From: Owenia fusiformis
Taxonomy: Eukaryota > Annelida > Polychaeta > Sabellida > Oweniidae
NCBI GenBank assembly: GCA_903813345.2
Contig: CAIIXF020000004.1
Location: 17,781,513-17,841,512 of the forward strand
DNA length: 60,000 nt
Direction of reading: 5' to 3'
Shown piece by piece: positions 1 through 11,300 of this stretch; positions within the stretch are counted from its first letter, which is position 1, and the number at the start of each line of letters is the position of its first letter. The position numbers were made by a program, and so were the translations under genes. Under the pieces are notes generated by a model. That model searched no databases. It was not told where the DNA came from and saw only the letters and a list, made by a program, of their open reading frames with translations.

Positions 1-1325
1 CTCCATGATATATTCCAGGGCTTAATTACAATAATTTTGTAGGACTTAATTAGCTGATTAGATGTCCTACAAATTGTAAATACTACAGACTATGTCACAA
101 TGACATGATGATTATGTCATAATTGCAATTAAAATGTTCTCCAAGAGTGATTGCACGTTTTCATCTTCCAGACAATTATCACTTGAGATTAGCATATTTT
201 AGAATTTATATTTTATCATCAAAGACACGATGCTTACTTAATACCACTGAATATTTAAAAAACTTGACGAATATTTATAATTTGATAAAAAAACTTGTCA
301 AGTAGTTTTTGAGCACTGCAAATATATATTTTGTTTTATAAATGATGACGGCTATTGTGAGCTACCCTTTCCATTCGTCCGATGCTAGTTCATAACTGAA
401 CTAGACAGTGCGCTTAGGGCAATCATGAGCTAAAATGGTTCTAAAAATATTGTGTTCAAAATTCTTGAAAATATTCATTCATATAAATAATGAAACCAAA
501 TCTAAACACTATGAAATTTTCACTAAAAATAGATACAAGGTGTCTTCGTTATACTACATATTATGTACTGTACAGATTATAGGTAAATAACAAAAAGGTT
601 TAATATCGTTCCACGGATAGATATCAAAATATAAAATACGTAGACTGAAAAAGAATTGATTTGACCATGATTTATTTAGATTCAAGTAAATATGTATGTA
701 GTCGTCAATTTGAAATGTAAATAATCACAGCCACCCACACAGCCAGGAAAAACTGAGACTAACATAAATTTTATGTTAGTCTCAGGTAAAAATAAGAGGA
801 AAATATCTCGGAATATGAGGCATTTCCATGTGGAAACGTCAACGATGACATGGGGCGGTTAAAAACCCACTCGCTTCTCCAGGGTTCTGAGTTCTAGGCC
901 CCCTAAGTTAGTGTAGGAGTCGTAAAAACAGGGACGCAATTCAATTACTTTCCGAGAGACTCTTGTCGGATAAGAACTATGAAATAGTTTGATGTTCCTA
1001 ATATATTGCATCGATAAACCGATTAGCAACGTTGATAATCATTATCTTTCAAAGCTATTACCGACAAGGATACATCATTCATTCTCGATATGTTAAGTGA
1101 TGCATTAGTGTCCGACTTCAAGAATACTAGTGCTGGGATTTTAAAGCGTGATGACAGTTAATTCATTGCCAACTTAGATTAATGTCAGGGCATTTAAAAT
1201 CCATCCATTGAGCAGAGCCTATTATCTATCCACTCTTATTAATATACGATAGACGCAAAACGCATCCCAGTCAACAAACTAGATTTAATGAAGACGAAGA
1301 CAGAGACGTTTGTGATTTTAATGAT
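1..1325. other. Upstream non-coding flank
   Basis: No supported gene on either strand; the only ORFs are short and lack splice or homology support. The sequence is AT-rich. It should contain the promoter and 5' UTR of the membrane-protein gene that starts at 1326, but I see no TATA box I would defend. The one clear structure is the palindrome at 753-785. Confidence 0.6.
753..785. repeat. 33-bp near-perfect palindrome
   Basis: Arms 753-768 (CTGAGACTAACATAAA) and 770-785 are exact reverse complements around a single central T. There is effectively no loop, so it is a cruciform-type palindrome and not a typical pre-miRNA. It lies about 540 bases upstream of the start codon at 1326. Function unknown. 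Confidence 0.85.
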
Positions 1326-4300
1326 ATGGGGATGATCCTAAAAAGGAGTTTTATAGCAGTGCTCGCATCATTTAATGCTTTTATTATATTATCCGCAGGT
1401 TTCATCACCTCTGGAAGTGTTGTCGAATTCCGCAGTATAAAGATTAAAAAAGACATATTCTGGCTGAACAAATGTGGAGACGGGGGGAAGTGTAACGACG
1501 ACCAGAGCACAACAGATGTCCTAGCCATCAAAGACAAAACAACCCGGACCCGTGGCGTTACAAAGTGGCGGATATTCAACCAAAATTCGAGTCATGTGAT
1601 ACGATCTGGAGATATAGTTATTCTCGAGAATATGTTTGTGCGTGTCTTTAACAGCAAGCCGTCTTATTTGGGCAAATGCTTGGACCCATCTCTCATCTTA
1701 ATCGAATGTGATAATGATAGCGATTTCATAAAATGGCGATTGGTGTCTGTTTCCCACAGGCAAGGTATGGGCATCTACGAGTCCACCATGCTTAGAATGG
1801 TGCATATTAAAACAAATGGCACCCTAGTTCTACATCTAAAGCAGAATATCCCATGCGGAAATATGAAGCAAAAAGGTGTAATTGTTACAAGCGATAAAGA
1901 CCCGGAAAACTACATGGACACATGGGGGATTCATCTCACGACAGATTCAAGTAAGATCGTGTTAAAAACACTTAATAAACGTCATTTAACACACATGTAT
2001 GTAAAACAAACAATGACAGGTAGATGTGCAAGATACGTTTATTGTCATGGAAACGTATATCTACTAAATCTAATTGAAATAAGAGTTAGCTCAATTCATC
2101 GTTTCCTCTCGATGACTATAATTATTTGTATTTTATTGAAGCGTTACAATGTTATCGACAACAGATATCATACGATTGGAGGGAAGTCCTTTCATTTAAA
2201 ATGTGATGTATGTTTAAAGTATTGATCATCATTTTCACAACGGAATAGTCTGAAAACGGTAAAGTCAGATACCGTTGTCACAAATTAAATGGCGAACATA
2301 ACCGTCGCTTCAACTCTTCAATCACTTGGTCCTCGTTTCATGTAATTTTGTACTTGTTATATTAAGCTCTTGTGATGATGTATCATATGAAATCCCAATT
2401 TCGATCAAATTGGGTCGTGAATCTCCACAATATAGCGTCCTCGATATCGTCAATGACAACGGAATCTGAATTTTAAATAATTTACCACATGCCGTTGTCT
2501 TTGTAAATTATCCCAAATTCAGACAAACATGCACAGAATTAGCGACGATAAAGTCCCATGAAACGGTGTGATTTTATAAATCATCTGAATAATTGATCAT
2601 CTACCACGTAAAGGTTAATGTCTGCTTCAAATGTTTTTTCCATTTTTGGCCATTTGTTTTTATATTTTTACGGAATAGAACTTATGAATTCTTGTTTAAG
2701 AATGTCTTGTTTAAGAAGTTCTTCGAATTGGCTAACAGGATATGTTTCTGTTACACTGCAACAAGTGTGATCCATTTTATTTCCATTTCATGTTTCATAT
2801 TACGGCGTTATATAATAATTCAAATATATTATTGTTTATAATTACATTAAGTGTATATGAATCTCTCTTTTAAGAAGCGAAGTGTAATTTTAATAATTAT
2901 ATAACAATTAATATATTAATGAGCTAGGAATATTAAACCTCGACTCTTCACAAAACAGGATGCTCCTAGTTAAAATCGGTCGAAAGCAATTAAAGAAATG
3001 GACTGTTCCTCTATATTTATTAACGTGATTAATAAAAACCCGGATGATAATCATGCCCCGGGAATGAATTAACATGTGCAACTGCAACATTTTCCAGAAT
3101 TCGAATATAAAGTTCGTAGTGGTTATTGCGAAGGGGGTGATCTGAAAACTGTCGATCCTGGACTTGAAGAATGCCAGCAGCTCTGTGATGAGCTTGAGTC
3201 ATGTGTGGGCTTCATGTTCACACGTTATGAGCGGATCGTCAACGGTGTCATGCTGGCCCCGAAGTGCTGGCTGAAGAATGAGTCCTGCCAGAGTGTTGTT
3301 GCTAGAGAATATACACACATGTATGATAAGACACAAAAGGGTAAGAGATTAGATGTGGAATGTATTACAGTAAAACATGTCTAATCTAAACAGCACTGGG
3401 ACAGTCTATTAAAAGCGTTCAGATTAGCAAGAGTTCACATTTCAAGGGTTTTTATTTTATTTTTAGCTCATCAGACACATCCCATTTTTCTTTAATTCTG
3501 AAGTCGTATATTTAGATTTCAGGCAATGCTATATAAACATAACTTTAGAATGTATTAATTAAAGTAAAACCCGTCTCATCCAAACGCCACTGGGACAGCC
3601 TATTAAAAGCTTTCGGATTAGTAGGTGTTCACATTTCAAGGGTCTTTATTTTATTTTTAGCTGATCAGACACATCCCATTTTTTTAATTCTGAAGTCATA
3701 TATCTAGATTTCAGGCAATGCTATATAGGCATCCCTTTATTGTATTACAGTAAAACCCGTCTAATCCAAACGCCACTGGGATATTAAAGTGTTCAGATTA
3801 GCAAGCGTTCAGTCTGATGACAAGTGTTCTCCACATTTCAAGTTTTTTAGCACTTGATCAAATTTTGGATTTTGAGGAAAATTGAAAACATTTATAAAAA
3901 ACTTTGTTGCATATCAATAATATGAAATAAACATTTTCCATAGATACACTTTTCTCGTCCGTATACTGTTCAAAAAGTAAAAACAAATATGGACTTTACT
4001 TATAACACCCATTCAATTGAATGATTTCGTACAATTAGTTTCCTTTTATCTCATCAGACACACATCCTGTTTCCTTTAATTCTTTAAGAGCCTTACATAA
4101 AGATTTCAGACTATTCTAAATAAACATCCCTTGAGAATAATTTATCAAAAAACATGCTTGTGTTATACTTTGACATTTTGATTACCTGAGCAGGGATTAA
4201 TAAAAAATAAAATGATTTAAGCGATTTTGTACATGTGATGTCTTATGAAAAATATCAGGAAAAATATTCCCATTATACAGGTTCATTTTCATTGTTAGAT

Positions 4301-6023
4301 TGAGAGATGATCAGATTTCTTATTTTTTAAAAACATGGGAATTAATGAGAAATAGACAGGATCAAAAAATGTTCAAATTAGCATGTTAGACAGGTGTTTG
4401 GATATAATGTGCTAAATGGGTTTCTCTAAGTTTAATTGTGAATGGTAACGATTGTGAGTTTTATGTCCAATCGAAGGACTCCCAGGGAAGGGTTTCTTAT
4501 TTTATGCACACTATTGAAAATCTGTTTCTATCATATTTGCACCTAAGTCTGTAAAATGAGGAATCAAATGTTTATCCTCTTCATTCACAATTCAAAAGCA
4601 TCTTTTCAAAACATGTGAACGTTTTCCTTCAAATCTTAATCATTTTTTCTGAAAATGGGAGAAATTATGTTAAATAAAATATAAAAAGTACACATGACAT
4701 GGAGTAAGAGGAATGCAGTGGCGGATCCAGAAATTAACAAGGGGGGAGGGGGGATTTTGAGTCTGGAAAAAAATTTGGGCCCCTAAAACCAAAAATTTGC
4801 CCAAATTTTGAAAAATTATGGCCCATTTTTGATAATTGGTCTAAAAAGGCCAAATTATGCCAATTTTTTGAGGCCCCAAATCCGCCACTGGAACAAAACT
4901 CTGAAATTGTGTTGCTTTGATCAGTCCTGCTTAGGTTCAAGTTAGTAAGCCAGATGTATCTACATTTTGTATGTTCACTAATTATTATATCATACATGGA
5001 CTTTCATGAGAAAGCACATGTATCATCCAAGTAGTAATTCGAGATTGACTATTTCTCATGACAATGAATAATGCAATTTGAAATGGCTTCCAAGTTACAT
5101 TTTCCAAGAGATGAGCCTTTAACATTTTTGTCCCCACAGTGTTTGGATATAATTCAGAATACAAAATCAATGTGTTACTAGATATTGCAAATCTTTCTGC
5201 TTTACATATTCCAGAAGTCACAACTGAACAATACACAACAGAAACCACAACATACATAGCAGATACAACCATTGTAACAACTCAGACAACTGATATGGAA
5301 ACACATGCAGCTTCCACTGTGACATCACAAAGGCCACAGACAACAACCATTATGACATCACCAGTGGTACAGTCCACTGAGCAGTCAACTCAACAGTTAA
5401 CTGAGCAATCAAAAAAAGAACCCATTGAGCAGTCAACTGCCAAACAGTCAACTGAAGTGTCTACTGAAGAACCCATTAAACAGTCAACTGAAGTCTCGAC
5501 TGAGGAATCAATTATTAAACAGTCAACTGAGCAGACTTCAGTGTCATATATTTCAACAGATGCGACAATAAATTCAACTGAGTATAGGATACAATCATAC
5601 ATTTTAGAAAATACAGTTAACAAGTCTGACATAATGAGCACTACCTCTGAAATATCATATAATATAACACAGGCGTCTCTAAACACATCAGCTAATTCCA
5701 CTGAGCTAAACTCAACCCATACTGAAGCTACACCATTGATAATCTTTCTTAAGACACACACAACGACTCTACCATGGCCTGGACCAGCAGACAGGCTCAA
5801 ATCAGAGCCAGAGACTTCATGGTCAGAATCTGACAAGCGAATCTCTGCTGTTGCCGTGGGGATGACCGCCATGTTGATTATTGTTATTTTCTTGGGGTTT
5901 GTATTTTTGCTGGATCTTCCAACATATGTGAAACATTTTAAGATGATGAGGCGCAACATGAAAAGTCTTTATGAATCAATGAATGCTGTAGCTAATAAGG
6001 ATAAGCCAACTTTAAATACTTAG
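1326..6023 (+). CDS. Type I membrane protein: possible beta-trefoil-like domain, PAN/apple domain, mucin-like stalk
   Basis: Three exons: 1326-2019, 3098-3340, 5140-6023 (606 residues). Splice sites read CAG/gtaga, ttttccag/AATTC, AGG/gtaag and ccccacag/TG; both introns are phase 1 and join in frame. Residues 1-25 are a hydrophobic signal peptide; an ATG two codons downstream (M3) is an alternative start. Residues 30-231 form a cysteine-poor domain with three W-x-(I/L) motifs (KWRIF 80-84, KWRLV 136-140, TWGIH 199-203) at about 60-residue spacing, which suggests but does not prove a beta-trefoil/MIR-like fold. Residues 233-312 hold six cysteines (242, 257, 261, 267, 288, 295) in PAN/apple spacing. 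Residues 338-522 are Thr/Ser-rich with QSTE-type repeats and NxS/T sites, so probably an O-glycosylated stalk. Residues 547-571 span the membrane and a 35-residue K/R-rich tail follows. Likely a cell-surface adhesion or recognition protein binding glycans or proteins. I know no named orthologue. Confidence 0.8.
2020..3097 (+). other. Intron 1 of the PAN/mucin-like gene
   Basis: Begins gtagatg and ends tttccag. No ORF or repeat in it is convincing. The 299-codon ORF that runs past 2019 is intron read-through: its last 68 residues lose all domain character. Confidence 0.7.
3361..4140. repeat. About 190-bp direct repeat, three copies plus a degenerate fourth
   Basis: Units beginning near 3361, 3551 and 3741 share ACAGTAAAACCCGTCTAATC, then CACTGGGA, TTCAGATTAGCAAG, a TTTATTTTATTTTTAG tract and CATCAGACACATCCC. 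A more divergent copy follows to about 4140. The leading ACAGTAAAACC word matches the ends of the pogo-like elements elsewhere in the window, so this is probably a tandemly amplified piece of such an element. It sits in intron 2 of the PAN/mucin-like gene. Confidence 0.75.
4716..4890. mobile_element. 175-bp MITE with CAGTGGCGGA ends
   Basis: Starts CAGTGGCGGATCC and ends with the reverse complement of CAGTGGCGGATTT, with a G-rich run just inside the left end. This is a short non-autonomous DNA transposon of a type common in invertebrate genomes. I see no convincing target duplication. It is located in intron 2 of the PAN/mucin-like gene. Confidence 0.65.
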
Positions 6024-6236
6024 TAGAAATTTCACCTAATCTACGTACATGGAATGTAATATTCTAATTCCAAGTGACCCATTTGTTTAAGGCTAGCTGA
6101 GTAGAATGAGAAAGTGTAAACACATAATGGAAATCACACAATTGTCATAATTGTTCTACTCTGCTTACCTTTATATGAATGAATGTATTGTTTGTACATT
6201 TATGCCAGAGTTAATCCCTGTTTCATGATACATGTA

Positions 6237-6388
6237 CAGTAGAACCTGTCTAAATGGAACACCTCAGTTGCCTCAAAATAGTGTTCCACTTTGGAGGTGT
6301 TTGTCTTACATTAAGGTAATAGGTAAAAGTGTTCCACTGATAGAGTCAAGTCCCATTAAAGAGATGATCTGATTTACAGGTTTTACTG
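6237..6388. mobile_element. Complete 152-bp pogo/Tigger-like MITE
   Basis: Ends are CAGTAGAACCTGTCTAAATG and the reverse complement of CAGTAAAACCTGTAAATC, flanked on both sides by TA. TA target duplication and the CAGTARAACCTG terminus fit the pogo branch of Tc1/mariner. It lies about 215 bases after the stop of the PAN/mucin-like gene, so possibly in its 3' UTR. Confidence 0.75.
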
Positions 6389-6390
6389 TA

Positions 6391-8130
6391 TCTAAAACAC
6401 TGGTAATCATTTCAATTAGTTATTGTTTGATTTATGATGTAAATGAGCCAGGCCACAGGAAAAAGGGTCTTATCACAGATTTTTTCAATATTCTGATTTT
6501 TTGTCTTTATATCTCAAAAAGCACAAAGAGACCTTTCAAATGAGCCATGGCCTATGTCACAACAATTTTTCCTAGTATACATTAACCAAAAAGTCGAATT
6601 TGAGTTTAGCACATTTTCCTCTTAATCTTGGGCACATTTTTGACTCCGTAGCACAATTTTAATTTTTGTGATGAGACCGGTTTTCCTATGGCGAGGCTCA
6701 AATGTTATTATATTGTATATAAGAAGCTACACCTTTAATTTGCCTCACCAAAATGATGTCCCATAGATGTATAAGCTTGTTAGCTTGCCCTGCTATTTTA
6801 TATAGTATGTATAAAATATGTGATAACTAGACTTATATTCGACAAAGTTGAATATTATTTTTAATATAATTTATTATTTATACAGCTAATATTCAGTCAT
6901 CAATGTTCTTATAAATCAAAAGGATTGATATGGCGAACTGAATTGAACATATGTTTCTCTTAAACCAGTCATCAAAAATGAAAATGTTACACATCATCAA
7001 TCTGATGATCATCTTTTGAATGGTAACAGTTTAATTTGAAAAATATATCTACCTATATACTTTTCTCTATATTGTTTTAGAAAACACACCAGCAAATTTT
7101 TTTGGCATCATATGTTCGGAATGAAACAAAACATCTATCCAAAGCATCATTGGAACAAAATGACATATACACAATGAGTTTAGGTCTCTCAATATTGTAA
7201 TTGTACAAAGGAAAGTTTGGTTGATTTAAAAAAGTATCTTGTTAATGAAATAAAAGGTGTATACTTTAATTTTTATCTATTTTAGTGGTTTTGGAATACT
7301 TTTTGTTAAATGTTGTCTACGCTATTTTGTTTCAACAAGGTTCAGAAAGATATTTTATTTCATTCTCAAGAATTGGTAGAAAAGAACAAAAAATGTTAAC
7401 AAAAACAGTTTTTTAAAATAATTTTTGCATTAAATTTTTGTCAATCAGTGATCATTACACAAAGGACCGTGTTTTTTAAAGAATGTTTTCAATGATTGGT
7501 TTAAGAGAAAAACATAGTTGAATTCAGTTCTGCATATCGATAACAATCCTTTCTCAATTTCCCTAAGATTTGTATGACTAGCTGAAAAGTGGAAATAGCA
7601 TGCATAGTTGATTTTAAAGTATTGTTCAATGCCTTTTCCATGACATTTTACGCTTGTTACTTCAAATTATCCTATGGACTCAACAAACTTTAAATAACCT
7701 TAAATAATAGATTTTTAGGGGTTTTCCACTTGGGTATAACCCTTCAAATAGAGTATTAACATTTTATTTACTAGATGTAACATGTACACTTTATAAAATA
7801 CATGTAGTAGCATAAAACAATCATACTGTAAGATAATATTTACATGTAGAAGATGGCAGCTGTGATAAAAGCTACTTCAGCTTCATCTTTAACACAGCAT
7901 TGTCATGTAAATAAAACATTCAAGTAAAACAACAACATATGAACGATTTCTTGAGCATTTTCTTGGCTTTGTGTACATTATTCTCTATGTAGCTAGCCAC
8001 ATTGGAAATAAAAAAAAGTTTCTAAACTTCCAAATCTTTTTTGGATTATGCTTACATAAATTATATGACTTGATAACTTGAAACTAATGTATCAATATAA
8101 TTTTTGAGATCTGTGTTGTATCAGTAAATT
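6391..8130. other. Intergenic, convergent gene ends
   Basis: Separates the 3' ends of the PAN/mucin-like gene (+) and CFAP300 (-). AT-rich; no supported coding sequence, RNA gene or clear repeat. It must contain both polyadenylation regions. Confidence 0.5.
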
Positions 8131-8131
8131 C

Positions 8132-8345
8132 CTTTAGGCCTGTGTTCTAAGAGTAAGCCCCTTTAAGGCTTGAGTTTCAAGTCTCTCTTAGGCCAGCGTT
8201 CTAACACCAAATCCCTTTAATGTCTGTCTTGTAGCAACAAGTTCCTTTAAGGTCCAAGAGCAAGTCCTCTTAGGGCTTGTGTCTCTTGAACCCTAGCTTT
8301 TAGGCCATTGTTCTAGCCCCATGTCCCTTTAATGCCTGTGTTATG
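8132..8345. repeat. Degenerate about 40-bp repeat starting at the CFAP300 stop codon
   Basis: Recurring words TTTAGGCCTGTGTTCTAAGAG, CCCTTTAA, GTCTCTCTTAGGCC and GCCTGTGTTATGAGAGA are spaced roughly 40 bases apart. The last copy overlaps the antisense of the CFAP300 terminal codons, so the repeat occupies the start of that gene's 3' UTR. Confidence 0.55.
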
Positions 8346-11300
8346 AGAGATCCCCACTGCCAAATTTATGATAAAATGTGGTTACATGTCTAAGTATTGG
8401 GTCCACTATAAGGTAGGCAAAGTTCTGCACATGCTCCTCATCTGCAGGGAAGAATGGGCCATTGTCATCCTGGAAGTAAATGGGTAAAGATGTTACTTTC
8501 TAGTCAGTTATAGCTGGGTTGAATGTACATCCCTAATTTAAGTTTGGCCACTGGAAGTCCTAATTGGATGGCATGTTAAAGGGGCCTGATTATGTTTAAA
8601 TCTTAATTTTGCTGAACAAAATTTTTAATCAAAAATTACTACAGATAGAGAGGCTATTTTAATTTGGAATTCATTGAATTCTAAAAAGAGCATTTTTCCA
8701 TGAACTTATTGAACGACCTGGTACATGCACTTTACTTGCAACCAAATTCTAATCTACGAAGCTGATAAAGTCACATGGACAATCATATATAAAAGAAAGT
8801 TCTCCTCTCAATTATTCATATATAATTTTATGATGTCTCCTCCAGTTTTCAAGTACAATGTACTGTAGTCCGAAATTGTAACAGTCTCTATATTTTATGA
8901 TAAATACATACAAGTCAAATTCCCTGTTACGAATCTAGATAAAATCAACTGAATTTTGCCCTTTATTTTTATTACATTTCTAATCCTAAGATTTGGTAAA
9001 TACATTGATATAGAAACTAATTCAACATTTCAACCTAGGATGAAGAATGGTTATTATGGAAGAGAAAAGTCATGTATGCACAATTTAAACAATGTTTTTA
9101 GTATGACTGAGTACATTGTAATTAGTAGAAAGATCTTGCTTGGTCCAACAAACTACTGTATAGACATTTTTAAGGTTAGCCAGCCAGGATAACTTCTGAA
9201 GCTGTTTCACCAATTTATAATTAAGTATACCCATACAGTATACAGTATATTACCTTAATGAGCCAATTAACATATTCATAAAATTGTCCTCACTTTCCTT
9301 CATTTAAATCTGAATTTAACAGTTGAGTGGAGATGGTAACCATTACTAACCAAGCAAATAAGGATGATCTTTGATATGAGGATAATACAGCTCTAGTGCA
9401 TCAGATCAAATCCCGGGGGGTTCACTATATATAAACCTTGACGGGGATCCTCGGCGCATGTGGGGTACCTTTTTCAACGTTTGGTATGGCAATGGAACCA
9501 TATTTTAGGATTTGGTATGGGAATGCCCGGAAATTTCTGACTTCTGAGGTATGGCAATGGTCGGACTTTTGCTCTTCTGGTATGAGAATGGTCGTTGTAG
9601 ATACGTTACCTAACATTCGTGGTATGGCATTGGTCCAGTCGTTCCAAATTTGTATGACATTGATCCTATATTTCATTTACTTTGAATTAAGGTATGGCAT
9701 TGGTCCCCTATTTGGACATTTGGTATGGCATTGGTCCTACATTTTGACATTTGGTATGGCATTGGTCCCATATTTGGGCATTTGGTATGGCATTGGTCCT
9801 ATATTTGGACATTTGGTGGCATTGGTCCTATATTTGGACATTTGGTATGGCCTTTGGGCATCATTTTGGTTGGTATGGGAACATATTGAAATTTGACAGA
9901 TTGGTATGGGAACATATTGATATTTGAGGCTTCAGCCTAGGACCCCCGTCAAGTTTTATATACAGTGAACCCCCCGGGGATCAAATACTCACTGATTATT
10001 TTTATTTATCTTTAGTGTCATTAGTGTCATTTGGATTCATTACAAGTACATATCTGACCACATGAAGATTTTGTTTTTTTTTTTTAAATTCTGTCATACT
10101 ACTTTGTTCACTTGCCTCCAGTCAGTTGAATGCAAAATGCAGTGAACGACTGAGTGTGCAAGGATGGATATCCATGGACACATTATTACGACCATAATCT
10201 ATGGTCAAAACAAATGTTCTTCAGTTTCTGAGATTGAGGCACACATAATATAATATATTATGAATTGTAAGCTTTCTCTAAGGTACAACACTAAGAAATA
10301 TTCAAAATCCCAAGAAAACTCATTAACATTTTTGGAGGACATACAAAAATCTGAAGTTAAACCTTGGCTCAGTGACTTATGGGTAAATACCTCTTGTATA
10401 TTGACCAATGTTTTATGGGCATTGAACATGATAGTATCAACAAGTACTAGTAAACCACAAGTGCCATCATGATAAAGGACACTTGGACTATTGGAGATAT
10501 ACTTGATCAGTGAGTTTATTCTCACAGTAAAGGTATTAAAGTGTATGTTTGAATAAAACAAAATCTTGGTATATTGAAAATCGTATGGATGGCATAATAT
10601 GACAACAAAATTTACAAAAATTCAAAATATAATATTCTAGTATGAACTAAAACAAAGCCCATTAAACTGGAAGACAATAAGAAATACATGTACGATAAAA
10701 ATCCAAAGAAATGACTATAGACATATTTGAAAAAACACTTTTGTAAAGCATGGATTATTACTGAATTTACCATTTGGATTTAATCGGCAGAGCTGATAAT
10801 TACAAATTAAGCTTGCAATCAGTGTAACAAGATAGCATAAAATAGTTTAAAACATTTACATAAGAGGTATAATTACAGTGACTGTTTAGATCAAATCTGA
10901 TAGACTTCATTGCACATGCAATCAAAAAGTGACAGAGCAGGGCACATGTAATATGAACATTTCAGATTGAGTAAAGATAACTGCATGTACAGAGTAGTTG
11001 GCAGGTCAATATAATGCATGGAATTCAAATACTTATAAACAATTACATATACACAGCAAACCTGATGAGAACATTACAAAGGAGACAGAATTTAAATTAA
11101 AGTAATCCTAATTTTTACAAAGAATTTGTTCAAGTATGTCAAAATGGATGAAGAGGAAGATAAACCGAACAAATGGAAAGACTGGCGACTTTGCTGCACC
11201 GATATGAGAGATTTCATTTCAAATAAACTCTTCAAATCACCTACATTTCAAGGAGCTGCATTCATTGTGGTTTTTATTCTAACAATATGGGGAGCTATCA

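Noticed and set aside
1271-1579. 102-codon minus-strand ORF
   Set aside because: Antisense of the first coding exon of the PAN/mucin-like gene; no independent support.
5390-5959. 189-codon minus-strand ORF
   Set aside because: Shadow of the Thr/Ser-rich exon; its DCS-type repeats are the reverse of the TEQS codons.
9438-9896. 152-codon ORF
   Set aside because: Translation of the tandem array inside the 9412-9978 MITE.
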